Positions 50,912 to 60,313 of a DNA stretch of 64,000 bases are shown here, piece by piece. The DNA comes from Eubacteriaceae bacterium (GTDB lineage: Bacteria > Bacillota > Clostridia > Eubacteriales > Anaerofustaceae), in assembly GCA_017531485.1 (NCBI GenBank), contig JAFXKY010000046.1, positions 124,001 to 188,000 on the forward strand. Reading direction: 5' to 3'. The notes beneath the pieces were generated by a model. It saw nothing but the letters and a program-made list of their open reading frames with translations. It searched no databases and was not told where the DNA came from. The position numbers and the translations under genes are program-made. How positions within the stretch are numbered: position 1 is the first letter of the stretch; the number at the start of each line of letters is the position of its first letter.

Positions 50912-50940
50912 ACAGCCCGCACAGACGGGCTGTATTTTTA
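50912..50940 (+). terminator. Rho-independent terminator
   Basis: Stem ACAGCCCG/CGGGCTGT with loop CACAGA and ATTTTTA after it, ending the sortase gene. Confidence 0.88.
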
Positions 50941-50960
50941 TCAAATAAAAGGAAAACATT

Positions 50961-51518
50961 ATGACAAACGAAAAACTTATTTTTGTAACACCGACAAAAG
51001 AAATAAAATATGCCGCAGAAGAATATAAAAATGAACATTTTGCGAACGATGAAGAAGAGCTTCACGGCGGAGCTTTGTACGGAAGCATGGAATTTGATGA
51101 GTGGCTTACTCTGACAACGGAAAATTCATCTCCGGATACCGTACATTCGGACTGGGTCGTGGCAAGCACGTTTTTCGTTGTGAGAAAACATGATGGAAAA
51201 ATAATCGGAATGGCAGACATACGTCATTATCTCAACGACTTCCTTTCGACTTTCGGCGGTCATATCGGATATGGTGTGCGCCCATCGGAACGCAGAAAAG
51301 GATACGGAAAGAAGATACTTAAAATGTCTCTTGAATACGCAAATAAAATCGGCATAGAAAAAGCCATGCTCGCCTGCTACAGCGACAATGAAGCTTCAAA
51401 GAAGATAATTACCGCAAGCGGCGGAATCTTAGACAGAACATTTGAAAAGGGCGAAAAGACCGTGGAAGTATATTACATAAAAACGGCAGAACATACAACA
51501 AAATCAAAGGGTGCATGA
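50961..51518 (+). CDS. GNAT-family N-acetyltransferase
   Basis: 185 aa. GGHIGYGVRPSERRKGYGKK contains the acetyl-CoA loop (R-K-G-Y-G-K-K), and CYSDNEASKKIITASGGILD is the C-terminal motif. The family is common in Firmicutes as a stand-alone acetyltransferase. It has its own terminator; AAAGGAAA precedes the ATG. Substrate unknown. Confidence 0.9.
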   Translation: MTNEKLIFVTPTKEIKYAAEEYKNEHFANDEEELHGGALYGSMEFDEWLTLTTENSSPDTVHSDWVVASTFFVVRKHDGKIIGMADIRHYLNDFLSTFGGHIGYGVRPSERRKGYGKKILKMSLEYANKIGIEKAMLACYSDNEASKKIITASGGILDRTFEKGEKTVEVYYIKTAEHTTKSKGA

Positions 51519-51533
51519 ATTCATGCACCCTTT
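51506..51533. terminator. Bidirectional terminator
   Basis: Perfect 12-base stem AAAGGGTGCATG/CATGCACCCTTT with loop AATT, overlapping the GNAT stop codon and ahead of the convergent bactofilin gene. Confidence 0.88.
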
Positions 51534-51542
51534 ATTATTCCG

Positions 51543-51962
51543 TTATTCTTTATCATCAAAGATATCATAATCATCGCTGTCATCAAATTCCGCGACTGAT
51601 GTCGTTCTTCCTTCATCATCCATCGTAACGCAGTTTCCCACAAACATCGCTCCGTCATCTATGATAAGACTCTGAATCTTAGCATCTCCCGTAAGACGAC
51701 CTGTGGAGAGAATACGGAGCTGTTCGCAGGATATGACACCTTCGACTGCACCGAGAAGGTGCACGTTTTTGGCTGTGACGCTGCCGCTTATAAGGGCGTT
51801 TCTTCCGACAATGAGATTGCCTGTAAGTGCGATATTTCCCTTTAATGACCCGTCAAAGCGCATTGATCCGCCTGCTGTGATATCTCCGACAAATACGATA
51901 TCGTTTGAAATAATTGATTCTACCTGTTCATAACTTACTCTGTTTACGTTTGTTTTTTTCAT
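51543..51962 (-). CDS. Bactofilin-family cytoskeletal protein
   Basis: 139 aa. A right-handed beta-helix with the repeating pattern IVFVGDITAGGSMRFDGSLK, GNIALTGNLIVGRNALISGS, VTAKNVHLLGAVEGVISCEQ. Disordered ends frame it, with an acidic tail (DDSDDYDIFDDKE). Bactofilins polymerise without nucleotide and place cell-wall enzymes. The gene is 11 bases after an M23 peptidase gene on the same strand, a pairing seen in other phyla. Confidence 0.93.
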   Translation of the reverse strand: MKKTNVNRVSYEQVESIISNDIVFVGDITAGGSMRFDGSLKGNIALTGNLIVGRNALISGSVTAKNVHLLGAVEGVISCEQLRILSTGRLTGDAKIQSLIIDDGAMFVGNCVTMDDEGRTTSVAEFDDSDDYDIFDDKE

Positions 51963-51973
51963 ATCTTCCTCGC

Positions 51974-52660
51974 TTAATCTATAACTGCGCGGCCGTTTTT
52001 TATCCTGATGAACGCCGCAGGGTCAAGTCTTTTGTCATTTTTTATTACTTCGAAGTGCAGATGAACTCCGGTTGAATATCCCGTAGAGCCCATAAAACCG
52101 ATCATATCGCCTTTTTTTACTTTCTGTCCGGGAGTAACAACATATGCGCACAAGTGTGCGTATTTCGTCTTGTAGCCGTCATAAATATGATCGATGATGA
52201 CGTTCAGTCCGTATATTTCATCACTTCCTGAAGACAGAACCTCCCCATCAGCCGCGGCGTATACCGGACTTGCAAAAACTGAAGCGATGTCAACGGCGTA
52301 GTGTATGGACGGTTCGGGATCGGTTCTCGGACCGTAGCCGTCGGTTATCTCTCCTTCCGCAGGAGTATGATCCGGAAAGTATGCGCTCTTATCTGCTTCT
52401 GATGGCCTTGTTACGGGAATATCTTTTTCCATGAACTCAGATGTATCCTTGCCGGGAGAAGATGTCACTTCGTGTGTGTCCAGAATGGTGGGAGTGTCGG
52501 GCTGTGTATGTTCTTTCAGAAACAATGTCCCGTCAGAAAGCGATATGAGCATAAACGCGATCAGTCCGATAAATATGACCTCACGGAGTATATTGTTTTT
52601 CCGACGTCCGATATTTCTGAACAGCCTGCGATACTTACGGTCTTTATTATAAAAGTTCAT
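51974..52660 (-). CDS. M23 (LytM-type) membrane-anchored peptidase
   Basis: 228 aa. One helix at about 26-43, a linker, and an M23 domain with zinc ligands His120 and Asp124 (IHYAVDIA) and His202 (GVHLHFEV), plus catalytic His169 (KYAHLCAYV). All key residues are present, so it should be an active peptidoglycan endopeptidase outside the membrane. Operon with bactofilin. GAGAGG precedes the ATG. Spore engulfment protein SpoIIQ is a relative, but the intact site argues for a lytic enzyme. Confidence 0.92.
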   Translation of the reverse strand: MNFYNKDRKYRRLFRNIGRRKNNILREVIFIGLIAFMLISLSDGTLFLKEHTQPDTPTILDTHEVTSSPGKDTSEFMEKDIPVTRPSEADKSAYFPDHTPAEGEITDGYGPRTDPEPSIHYAVDIASVFASPVYAAADGEVLSSGSDEIYGLNVIIDHIYDGYKTKYAHLCAYVVTPGQKVKKGDMIGFMGSTGYSTGVHLHFEVIKNDKRLDPAAFIRIKNGRAVID

Positions 52661-52772
52661 TTAAACCTCTCGTTGTATAGATTATACTATACAAATTCCT
52701 TCAAAACAATGACAAATGAGCATTTTCGGGCATTTAATTACAAGTCTGTTACAAAAGACAATGAAATTTTTG

Positions 52773-52801
52773 TTGTGAAAGGAATATTTTGATTGTATAA
52801 T
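52773..52801 (+). promoter_or_regulatory. fbp promoter
   Basis: TTGTGA (52773-52778) and perfect TATAAT (52796-52801), 17-base spacer, 18 bases before the fbp start, giving a very short leader. Confidence 0.8.
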
Positions 52802-52819
52802 AATGTAGAGAGGTGCAAC

Positions 52820-54778
52820 ATGAAGACATTTGATAAACAGACCATTTCAGCAAACAAAGAATATCTGCAGCTTTTGAGTGATAAATTCAAAAGTATATCT
52901 TCCATAACGGCAGAGATCATTAACCTGAATGCGATACTTAACCTTCCCAAAGGTACAGAGCATTTCATTTCAGACATCCACGGAGAATACGAAGCATTTG
53001 AACACATTCTCAGAAACTGCTCCGGAAGCATCAGAAGAAAAGCAACAGAAACACTCGGAGAACAGATCAGCGAGGATGAACTCAATGAGCTTATTACTAT
53101 GATCTATTACCCCAAACAGAAACTTATGAAGCTTCACGAACAGGGTGTGATAAACGATGAGTGGTACGAAAAGACCATAAAGAACCTTGTGGAAGTGTGC
53201 AAAGTTTCTTCCAGCAAATACTCTCATTCAAAGATACGCAAGTCCTTCCCGGAAAATTACTCATACATAATTCAGGAGCTTTTATTTAAAAGCGACGTAA
53301 AGGGAAACAGGGAAAATTATTACAAGCAGATCATCCGCTCCATGATCGATACGGATGCCTGCGAAGACTTTATCATAAAAATGAGCGAGACAATAAGAAA
53401 GCATTGTCTTGATCATCTTCATATCGTAGGCGACATCTACGACCGCGGATATGCTCCGCATCTCGTTATGGACACGCTTATGAATTATCACACCGTCGAC
53501 ATTCAGTGGGGCAACCATGACATCTTATGGATCGGTGCCGCTGCGGGAAATGCCGCATGTATAGCAAACGCAGTACGTATCTGTATGCGTTACGGCAACA
53601 CAGGAATCCTCGAAGATGCTTACGGAATCAACATCCTTCCGCTTATGATGTTTGCGATGAATACGTATTCAGATGCTGATCTCGACAAATTCATGCCGCG
53701 CATCAGCGATGAGATTCCCGACATCGACGACATCGTCCTTGCAAAAATGCAGAAGGCGATCTCAATCATTCAGTTCAAGCTTGAAAATGCTGTGATCGAC
53801 AGAAATCCCACTTTTGGAATGGATGACAGAAAACTCATCGACAAAGTTGATTATGCAAACTATACTCTTGAGATCGACGGACAGACATATCCTCTCAACA
53901 CAGATCTCTTCCCGACCATCGACCCGTCATGCCCCGACAAGCTCTCGGAAGAGGAAGAAAAAGTAATGAGTTCACTCGTAAGATCATTTACATCTTCCGA
54001 AAAACTCCAAAGCCACATCGAGTTCATGCTTAACAAAGGAAGTATTTATCTCCTTTACAATAAAAATCTCCTGCTTCATGCATGTGTGCCGGTAAATGAC
54101 GATTATTCGTTTACGAGTGTAACGCTTGAAGGTGAAACATATTCAGGAAAAGCCCTTCTCGACAAGCTTGATGAGATGGCAAGAAAAGCCTATTACACGA
54201 AAGACGGAAACAATGATATCTTCTGGTATTTATGGTGCGCACCATCTTCCCCGCTCTTCGGAAAAGACAAGATGGCCACATATGAAAGATATTTCATTGA
54301 CGACAAAACAACGCATAAAGAACGCTACACGCCGTTTTACAAGCACCTCGAAGACAAAATGATGGCAAATGTCATCATGAATGAATTCGGCCTTGACATC
54401 GACGAAGGATATCTTATCTGCGGTCATGTGCCTGTAAAATACGTTAAAGGCGAAGACCCCGTAAAAGCCGAAGGAAGGGTTCTGTGTATTGACGCAGGAT
54501 TTGCCAAGGCTTATCAGAAAGAAACAGGTAAAGCCGGATGCACTCTTACTTACAACTCTTACGGCATGACTCTCATAACTCATCAGCCCTTTGAGTCAAT
54601 CGAAAAGGCCGTTGACGAAGGAATCGACATCGTAAGTGAAATGCGATTCGTGGATTCATCATCTCACCGTCTCCTCGTTTCAGACACAGACATCGGAACA
54701 AAATTAAAACGTCAGATCTACTACCTCGAAATGCTTTTATACGCATTCAAGAGTGGTGAACTCAAACCGAAAGAATAA
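52820..54778 (+). CDS. fbp: Fructose-1,6-bisphosphatase, class III
   Basis: 652 aa, the length of the Firmicute class III enzyme. Calcineurin-like metal motifs HFISDIHGEYEAF, HIVGDIYDRGYAP and QWGNHDILWIGAAAG lie in the N-terminal half, and the conserved ICGHVPVKYVKGEDPVKAEG near the end. It makes fructose 6-phosphate in gluconeogenesis. The start at 52820 follows AGAGGTG; the frame open from 52793 overlaps the -10. Codons are C-ending as in other highly expressed genes here. Confidence 0.97.
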   Translation: MKTFDKQTISANKEYLQLLSDKFKSISSITAEIINLNAILNLPKGTEHFISDIHGEYEAFEHILRNCSGSIRRKATETLGEQISEDELNELITMIYYPKQKLMKLHEQGVINDEWYEKTIKNLVEVCKVSSSKYSHSKIRKSFPENYSYIIQELLFKSDVKGNRENYYKQIIRSMIDTDACEDFIIKMSETIRKHCLDHLHIVGDIYDRGYAPHLVMDTLMNYHTVDIQWGNHDILWIGAAAGNAACIANAVRICMRYGNTGILEDAYGINILPLMMFAMNTYSDADLDKFMPRISDEIPDIDDIVLAKMQKAISIIQFKLENAVIDRNPTFGMDDRKLIDKVDYANYTLEIDGQTYPLNTDLFPTIDPSCPDKLSEEEEKVMSSLVRSFTSSEKLQSHIEFMLNKGSIYLLYNKNLLLHACVPVNDDYSFTSVTLEGETYSGKALLDKLDEMARKAYYTKDGNNDIFWYLWCAPSSPLFGKDKMATYERYFIDDKTTHKERYTPFYKHLEDKMMANVIMNEFGLDIDEGYLICGHVPVKYVKGEDPVKAEGRVLCIDAGFAKAYQKETGKAGCTLTYNSYGMTLITHQPFESIEKAVDEGIDIVSEMRFVDSSSHRLLVSDTDIGTKLKRQIYYLEMLLYAFKSGELKPKE

Positions 54779-54783
54779 ACAAT

Positions 54784-54816
54784 AAAAGCTTTGTGTGAAT
54801 ATCACACAAAGCTTTT
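54784..54816. terminator. Terminator after fbp
   Basis: Perfect 15-base stem AAAAGCTTTGTGTGA/TCACACAAAGCTTTT with a 3-base loop and T-run. It also precedes the end of the convergent hydrolase gene. Confidence 0.9.
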
Positions 54817-54824
54817 TCATGAAT

Positions 54825-55565
54825 TCATTTTGTCATCTCAAGAATATTCTCTGCAAATTCCTCAGGATGATTAAGAGAATATTCCCCGTGATACAATTTG
54901 TCTTTTATTACAAGCCTGCTGCCATTAATTGTGTCTTTAAGCAATTCGGCGGAACGGAGGATCTTCTTTTGTTCTTTTCCTCCCGCAACGATATATACTT
55001 TCGCAGAAGTATTGATTATGTTATCATTCAGAGAATAACTGCTGTTTGCTTTCAGAAATGAGATCATGTTCTGTTTCGAGATCAGGGCAGTATCCCTGAA
55101 ATATTTATCGAACAGCTCTTTTTTTATTTTAAGGTATCCGGACTGAAGCTTTGCGAACCATTTTTGTTTTATCAGAAAATAAGACATATCCAGCATCGGC
55201 TTCACAAGAAGATTCGTAAGATTCATGGGAATGACGAGTGCACTCTCGATTATGGCATAGCGACATATATCCGGACGTAAAGACAATATTTCAAGAGCGA
55301 TCTGTCCACCGAGGGAAACACCGCCGATAAGCAGGACTTTCCCCGAGTGATTTTTGTCAATATAGTCTGTTATTCTTTTCGCATTGTCGCCGATTCCCGT
55401 AAAATCATCATCACTCCCTGCATGTCCGTCGAGTACGGGAAGGATCACGTGAAATCTGTCCTTCAGTATTTCAGCCGATTCCTCATAATTCCATACATTC
55501 AGTCCACCGCCGTGGAGAAGGATTATCACGTCCTCATTATCTATGCCATATTCAACAAATTTCAT
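54825..55565 (-). CDS. Alpha/beta hydrolase
   Basis: 246 aa. The oxyanion loop LLHGGGLNVWNY, nucleophile elbow GVSLGG (Ser84), and a late His in LYHGEYSLNHPEEF complete the triad with an Asp or Glu in between. A lid region lies at about 115-175. Substrate not predictable. It lies about 60 bases after the PfkB operon on the same strand. Confidence 0.88.
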   Translation of the reverse strand: MKFVEYGIDNEDVIILLHGGGLNVWNYEESAEILKDRFHVILPVLDGHAGSDDDFTGIGDNAKRITDYIDKNHSGKVLLIGGVSLGGQIALEILSLRPDICRYAIIESALVIPMNLTNLLVKPMLDMSYFLIKQKWFAKLQSGYLKIKKELFDKYFRDTALISKQNMISFLKANSSYSLNDNIINTSAKVYIVAGGKEQKKILRSAELLKDTINGSRLVIKDKLYHGEYSLNHPEEFAENILEMTK

Positions 55566-55622
55566 CGCAACTTGCCTCTTTGTAATTTTGTAATTATGTG
55601 TTTATCAACCGCAATCTGTCCG

Positions 55623-56210
55623 TCAATCATTTTCAGGATAAAATTCCACCGTAAAAACGTATTTATCAAATGAGTCACTTTCGACATCTTTACAGAAATA
55701 CATTACCTTGTTTTCATCCATAACCATTTTCTTCATCGCAAGCGGATAAAATGATGAGCTGTCCGCCATGTATTTCGCTCCGCGGTGATCGGATGTTTCG
55801 CACTCATAACAAACGCCTAAAAGGCCCGTATCCGAGATAACATGCATATCAACGACAGGCTTTTCTGATGAATTACGTGTAGACAGGACTTTGATGTTTA
55901 TACCCTTTTGTACGTTTCCGTAAAAGTCGGTCACATCTCCGTCGATATCGATTCCACCTTTTCCCAGAGGGATCACAAATATTGGTGAAAACGGTGTTTT
56001 CGTAGTACAGGACACAAATTCAATGCGGAAGTGATACTTTCTTCTTTTCTCGATCTGTATCATATCTCTTGACAGCATCGGAAAACCGAATTTCTCGCTG
56101 TATACGATGTGTGTCTGCAACCATTCCCGTTCTTCTTTTGTCAGCTTTCCGCCGTCATACACCTTTTGAAGCAATTCTCCTCTGTATCCGATCTCTTTTT
56201 CGACGTTCAT
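55623..56210 (-). CDS. Hypothetical protein coupled to PfkB-family kinase
   Basis: 195 aa, no signal or membrane helix. An N-terminal helical part (EIGYRGELLQKVYDGGKLTK) leads into a predicted beta domain (IFVIPLGKGGIDIDGDVTD, VVDMHVISDTGLLGVCYECE). The ATG is 3 bases after the kinase stop and has no ribosome site, so it depends on coupling. No family recognised. Confidence 0.65.
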   Translation of the reverse strand: MNVEKEIGYRGELLQKVYDGGKLTKEEREWLQTHIVYSEKFGFPMLSRDMIQIEKRRKYHFRIEFVSCTTKTPFSPIFVIPLGKGGIDIDGDVTDFYGNVQKGINIKVLSTRNSSEKPVVDMHVISDTGLLGVCYECETSDHRGAKYMADSSSFYPLAMKKMVMDENKVMYFCKDVESDSFDKYVFTVEFYPEND

Positions 56211-56213
56211 TGT

Positions 56214-57143
56214 CTATTCAACAACCACGTCAAGATCGAGTTCCGCCGGAAGGAATCTCGGACATACGTTTTCTGATGAAGTGATTACCGATGCAGCAAG
56301 GGTTGTTCCGATCTCGCATGCATGAGCCATTCCGTCGCCGTAAGTCATTCCGATCGCAACTCCTGCGCAGAACGCATCCCCAGCGCCTGTGGTGTCTTTG
56401 ACCTGTACTTTTTTTGCCGGGCAGAATCCGCCATTGCCTCCATTGTCTGCATAAACAGCGCCCTGACCACCCATGGTTACAACCATATTCCGGAAATTTG
56501 CCGCAACGACTTTTTCTTTCAATTCTTCAAGCATCTGTTCGGGAGTGAAGTTATCATAATCTTCCACGAACAGGAGGCCCGCTTCGTGCTGATTGCAGAT
56601 CACACAGGTAAATCTCTGAAGGAAATCCCTTCTCTGCGCCGCAAGTGACATATTTGACACGAGGGCAAATGTCATTACGTTATGTTTGTTTGCAAGCTCG
56701 AGTGTTTTCTTCACGATCTCCTTATCGAGGTCAACTTCCAGAACGACGCTCTTTGATTTTGAGAATATCTCATCCCCTTTTTCGTTCAACAGATCAACTA
56801 TCGGAAGCATATCGGGACGTTTTGAAATACTTCCCGCAACATCTCCGTTATTGTCAAAGACCGCAAGCCATGTTCCCATACCGTCGGGAATTGTGAGGAT
56901 ATAATCCGTATTTACCTTATGGTCTTCAAGTTTTCTCTTTACGTCATATCCAAGGGGGGTATCATCTACGATCCCAACAAAGATCGGTCTTAATTCTGCG
57001 TTTGCAATATCTTCAACGACGTTTCTCGCAACTCCGCCGTGAACGTATTCTATTCTTCCGACATTTCTGCCTGTGGGATAATATGTGTCGTCGGGAAAGC
57101 CTTTTATGTCAACGAATGCCGCGCCGATTACCGTAATGCTCAT
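56214..57143 (-). CDS. PfkB-family carbohydrate kinase
   Basis: 309 aa ribokinase-fold sugar kinase. The N-terminal GGVARNVVEDIA and the C-terminal signature VKDTTGAGDAFCAGVAIGMT carry substrate and ATP residues, with the catalytic Asp in GAGD. The N-terminus YPTGRNVGRIEYVHG resembles pseudouridine kinase or other nucleoside/sugar kinases, but the substrate is not certain. The message continues into a 195-aa unknown. Confidence 0.92.
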   Translation of the reverse strand: MSITVIGAAFVDIKGFPDDTYYPTGRNVGRIEYVHGGVARNVVEDIANAELRPIFVGIVDDTPLGYDVKRKLEDHKVNTDYILTIPDGMGTWLAVFDNNGDVAGSISKRPDMLPIVDLLNEKGDEIFSKSKSVVLEVDLDKEIVKKTLELANKHNVMTFALVSNMSLAAQRRDFLQRFTCVICNQHEAGLLFVEDYDNFTPEQMLEELKEKVVAANFRNMVVTMGGQGAVYADNGGNGGFCPAKKVQVKDTTGAGDAFCAGVAIGMTYGDGMAHACEIGTTLAASVITSSENVCPRFLPAELDLDVVVE

Positions 57144-57245
57144 ATAAATTCTCCTCTGAAAAATATTTTGTCTTATTATAGCACATTATGGGGATATTTG
57201 GTAGTAATAAAACATCTGCGGACAATTTCAGGTCTGTCCGCAGGG

Positions 57246-57815
57246 TTATAATATATTTTTCACGTCGATCTCATACACTTTAAAGATATATGCATCAATT
57301 TCTCCGTCCCCGATATTGCCTTTGTCAAACTCAGAACAGTATTCCTCTGCGAAAGAAATGACTTCTTCATATGAATCAAAAAGACCACTCCGGTTCAAAA
57401 GACGGTGATATTTCCAAAACGGCTCGTACAGATCAAGATCGGTAATTATCTGACAGTCGATGGGAACGGGACAGTATTCATATCCGAGAAATTCTTTTAC
57501 GGGCAAATCACCGTTGTACGTTTCTTCGGAATACTCACTTTCCGCAAATAATATCCTCACTCCGATTTCTCTTTTTACACATTCCATGACATATCTTTTC
57601 AACAGACCGTAATCTGAAACAAATTCCGGTATAACAAATTCATTCTCGGCGACCTCGCGACTGAACTGTTCATCAGTCAGTTTCCGGCATACAGGGTCGT
57701 TTATGTGCATAAGCGGAAACAGGTCGTATGAACACAGTCCGCGATATGAAAATTTTCCGGCATGATCATATGGATATTTTTCATCCTGAACGATAAATCC
57801 GTTTGCTCTGAACAT
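57246..57815 (-). CDS. Hypothetical protein
   Basis: 189 aa, soluble, acidic, starting MFRANGFIVQDEKYPYDHAG. AGGAAGG lies before the ATG. It has many aromatic and acidic residues and no recognisable motif. Isolated between the ahpF terminator and the PfkB gene on the same strand. Confidence 0.6.
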   Translation of the reverse strand: MFRANGFIVQDEKYPYDHAGKFSYRGLCSYDLFPLMHINDPVCRKLTDEQFSREVAENEFVIPEFVSDYGLLKRYVMECVKREIGVRILFAESEYSEETYNGDLPVKEFLGYEYCPVPIDCQIITDLDLYEPFWKYHRLLNRSGLFDSYEEVISFAEEYCSEFDKGNIGDGEIDAYIFKVYEIDVKNIL

Positions 57816-57885
57816 TTCAAATTACCTTCCTCAATGATATGTTTTATTATATCATATTTATTTTGCATTGTGATCAAATACGTAA

Positions 57886-57908
57886 AAAACGCCGCTATGC
57901 GGCGTTTT
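57886..57908 (-). terminator. Terminator of the ahpC-ahpF operon
   Basis: Stem AAAACGCCGC/GCGGCGTTTT with loop TAT, followed by a T-run on the minus strand. Confidence 0.9.
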
Positions 57909-57951
57909 ACCTGTAACTGCACAATCACCTAAATTTCACACAAAGTTACAT

Positions 57952-59601
57952 TTATCTTACAGCTTCCTTAATGATCTCAAGAAGCTGAGGAATATTTTTC
58001 TTTCCGAAGTTTATGTTTTCTTCGTTTATTACAAAACACGGAACGCTCATGACCTTATACTTGTCTTTCAGCTCGGGGAAGTGGTTGATGTCATAAACTT
58101 CCGCTGTAATGTTATCATTCATCGATGCGATCTTCTGCGCCGCAACCACAAGTTCGGGGCACATTGTGCATGAAAGGGATACAAGGATAGTCATATCGAC
58201 CTTTTTGTCTATCGCTCTGATATCTTCTTTCAGCACATCGTCAATGGGCTGGCCTGTTCCCGATGCGTTGTAGATTCCGAGGACAAAGGAAGTAAATTCA
58301 TGTCCGCCGGGAACGCCGTGGAATGCGAGACCTGAATATGTGCCGTCGTGGCGGTAAAGCTTCACGCAGGGAGCATTTTCGACCTTCTCACCTGATTTTT
58401 CGAGAACGAGTTTATCCGTAAGGGATGAAAGTTCCGTCATATATCCTTCAAGCTCACCTGACACAGCTCTTTCGTCGGAATAAAGCTTTAAGGTTACGGG
58501 GTTCTGCATTCTCGCAAAGACTGCATTAAGCTGAGAAAGCATATTTTCATCAAAGAGTGATCCGTTTGATGCAGGTTTTGTTTCCTGCGCCGGTTCTTCT
58601 TTTATTTCGGGCTTTTCGACTTCCTTGAATTCGGGAATGATGCCTGTTTTTCTCTGAAGTGATGCCGCATATTTTTCAAGCTCCGTTGCGGCGATCGCTC
58701 CGTCACCGACAGCCGTTACAACCTGACGGAGGACTTTTACGCACACATCCCCTGCCGCATAAAGACCGTCGATGTTTGTTTTCTGATTGCGGTCGGTGAT
58801 GATATATCCGCTTTCGTCAAGCTCTGCGATATCTCTGACGAGTGATGTTGCAGGAGAATATCCGGCAAAAACAAACACGCCGAATGTTTCTCCGTCTTTG
58901 GCTCTGAACTCAGTGATTTCACCGGTCTTATTGTTTTTATATCTGATATACTCAAGACCGTTATTTCCTGCAACTTCTTCAACCTCCGTATTGTAAAGAA
59001 CTTCGATCTTTTCGTGGTTCTTTGCGTGATCCGCAACGGACTGCGCGCAGGAGAAGTCGTCTTTTCTGATAAGGATCGTTACTTTTCTCGCAAACTTAGT
59101 AAGGAATACGCTTTCTTCAGCCGCCGCAAAACCGCCACCGATGACAAAAACATCTTTTCCCGTAAAGAACTCGCCATCGCAGGTTGCGCAATACGCAACT
59201 CCCCTGCCACGGTTTTCTTCTTCGCCCTTGAATCCCACCATCCTCGGGGAAGCGCCTGTTGCAATGAGGATGCCGAATGTTCTGAGTTCTCCCCTTGATG
59301 TTTTTACGATTTTAATATCTCCGTTTGTGTCGATGCTTTCAACTTCCGTAAGCATAAATTCTGCTCCGAAGCTTTCAGCCTGTTTTCTCATCTTTTCTGT
59401 GAGAGCATCACCGGAGATCTTTTCAATGCCGGGGTAATTGACCACTTCATGAGTAATGGTGATCTGTCCGCCGAACTTTTCTTTTTCAACCACCACAACG
59501 CGATATTTTGCCCTTGCAAGATATATTGCGGCGGTGAGCCCCGCAGGACCACCGCCGATTATTACAACGTCGTAGAAGTTCTTTTTATCCACAGCGTTCA
59601 T
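57952..59601 (-). CDS. AhpF-type NAD(P)H:peroxiredoxin reductase with swapped domain order
   Basis: 549 aa. Residues 1-315 are a thioredoxin reductase-like flavoprotein: FAD loop GGGPAGLTAA, redox pair Cys138-Ala-Thr-Cys141, second nucleotide loop GGGFAAAEE, and late FAD motif GLYAAGDVC. A Pro/Glu linker follows (330-347), then a double-thioredoxin AhpF-N-like domain with redox pair Cys478-Cys481 (SCTMC). In classical AhpF that domain is N-terminal. It should pass electrons from NAD(P)H to AhpC, encoded 29 bases upstream. Confidence 0.9.
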   Translation of the reverse strand: MNAVDKKNFYDVVIIGGGPAGLTAAIYLARAKYRVVVVEKEKFGGQITITHEVVNYPGIEKISGDALTEKMRKQAESFGAEFMLTEVESIDTNGDIKIVKTSRGELRTFGILIATGASPRMVGFKGEEENRGRGVAYCATCDGEFFTGKDVFVIGGGFAAAEESVFLTKFARKVTILIRKDDFSCAQSVADHAKNHEKIEVLYNTEVEEVAGNNGLEYIRYKNNKTGEITEFRAKDGETFGVFVFAGYSPATSLVRDIAELDESGYIITDRNQKTNIDGLYAAGDVCVKVLRQVVTAVGDGAIAATELEKYAASLQRKTGIIPEFKEVEKPEIKEEPAQETKPASNGSLFDENMLSQLNAVFARMQNPVTLKLYSDERAVSGELEGYMTELSSLTDKLVLEKSGEKVENAPCVKLYRHDGTYSGLAFHGVPGGHEFTSFVLGIYNASGTGQPIDDVLKEDIRAIDKKVDMTILVSLSCTMCPELVVAAQKIASMNDNITAEVYDINHFPELKDKYKVMSVPCFVINEENINFGKKNIPQLLEIIKEAVR

Positions 59602-59630
59602 ATTATTGACCCTTTCATCAAGAGCTTTAT

Positions 59631-60194
59631 TTAGAGCTGACCTACAAGATCAAGGCTCGGTCTGAGAGTTTCAGCGCCCGGTGTCCACTTAGCGGGGCAA
59701 ACTTCGTCGCCGTGAGCTGCTACGAACTGAAGAGCCTGAAGCTTTCTGAAGAGTTCATCTGCGTTACGTCCTACGTTACCTGCGTTTACTTCGTAAGCTA
59801 CGATCTTGCCTTCCGGGTTGACGATGAATGTTCCTCTTTCAGCCATGCCGTCTTCTTCGATATATACTTCGAAGTCTTTTGTAATTACATGTGTCGGGTC
59901 TGCGAGCATGATGTATTCGATCTTTTTGATTCTTTCTGAAGCATCTGCCCATGCTTTGTGAACAAAGTGAGAGTCTGTTGATACTGAATATACTTCACAG
60001 CCTGCTGCTTTGAATTCAGCATATTTGTTCTGAAGGTCTTCAAGTTCTGTGGGGCAAACGAATGTGAAGTCTGCCGGATAGAAGAAGAATACTGACCATT
60101 TTCCTAAAACATCTTCTTTTGTTACCGTTTTGAATTCGCCTGTCTGGTAAGCCTGTACTTTGAAGTTTGAGATTTCTTTGTTGATCATTGACAT
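59631..60194 (-). CDS. ahpC: Alkyl hydroperoxide reductase AhpC (2-Cys peroxiredoxin)
   Basis: 187 aa. Peroxidatic Cys47 in FVCPTE and resolving Cys166 in VCPAKW, with the C-terminal arm of the typical 2-Cys class. It reduces peroxides in the cytoplasm and is re-reduced by the AhpF-like protein encoded next. The promoter upstream carries a Fur/PerR-type box. AAGGAG precedes the ATG. Confidence 0.97.
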   Translation of the reverse strand: MSMINKEISNFKVQAYQTGEFKTVTKEDVLGKWSVFFFYPADFTFVCPTELEDLQNKYAEFKAAGCEVYSVSTDSHFVHKAWADASERIKKIEYIMLADPTHVITKDFEVYIEEDGMAERGTFIVNPEGKIVAYEVNAGNVGRNADELFRKLQALQFVAAHGDEVCPAKWTPGAETLRPSLDLVGQL

Positions 60195-60313
60195 AGTTTT
60201 GTCTCCTTTATTTTTATCTTATTTTAAACTTATTCACTCCCGTTTATCCGGGATTCTGTTCTCCGTCCGGGTCATTCTGACCTTTCGTGGAAGTTATTTC
60301 CTTTTGTGAGTAT

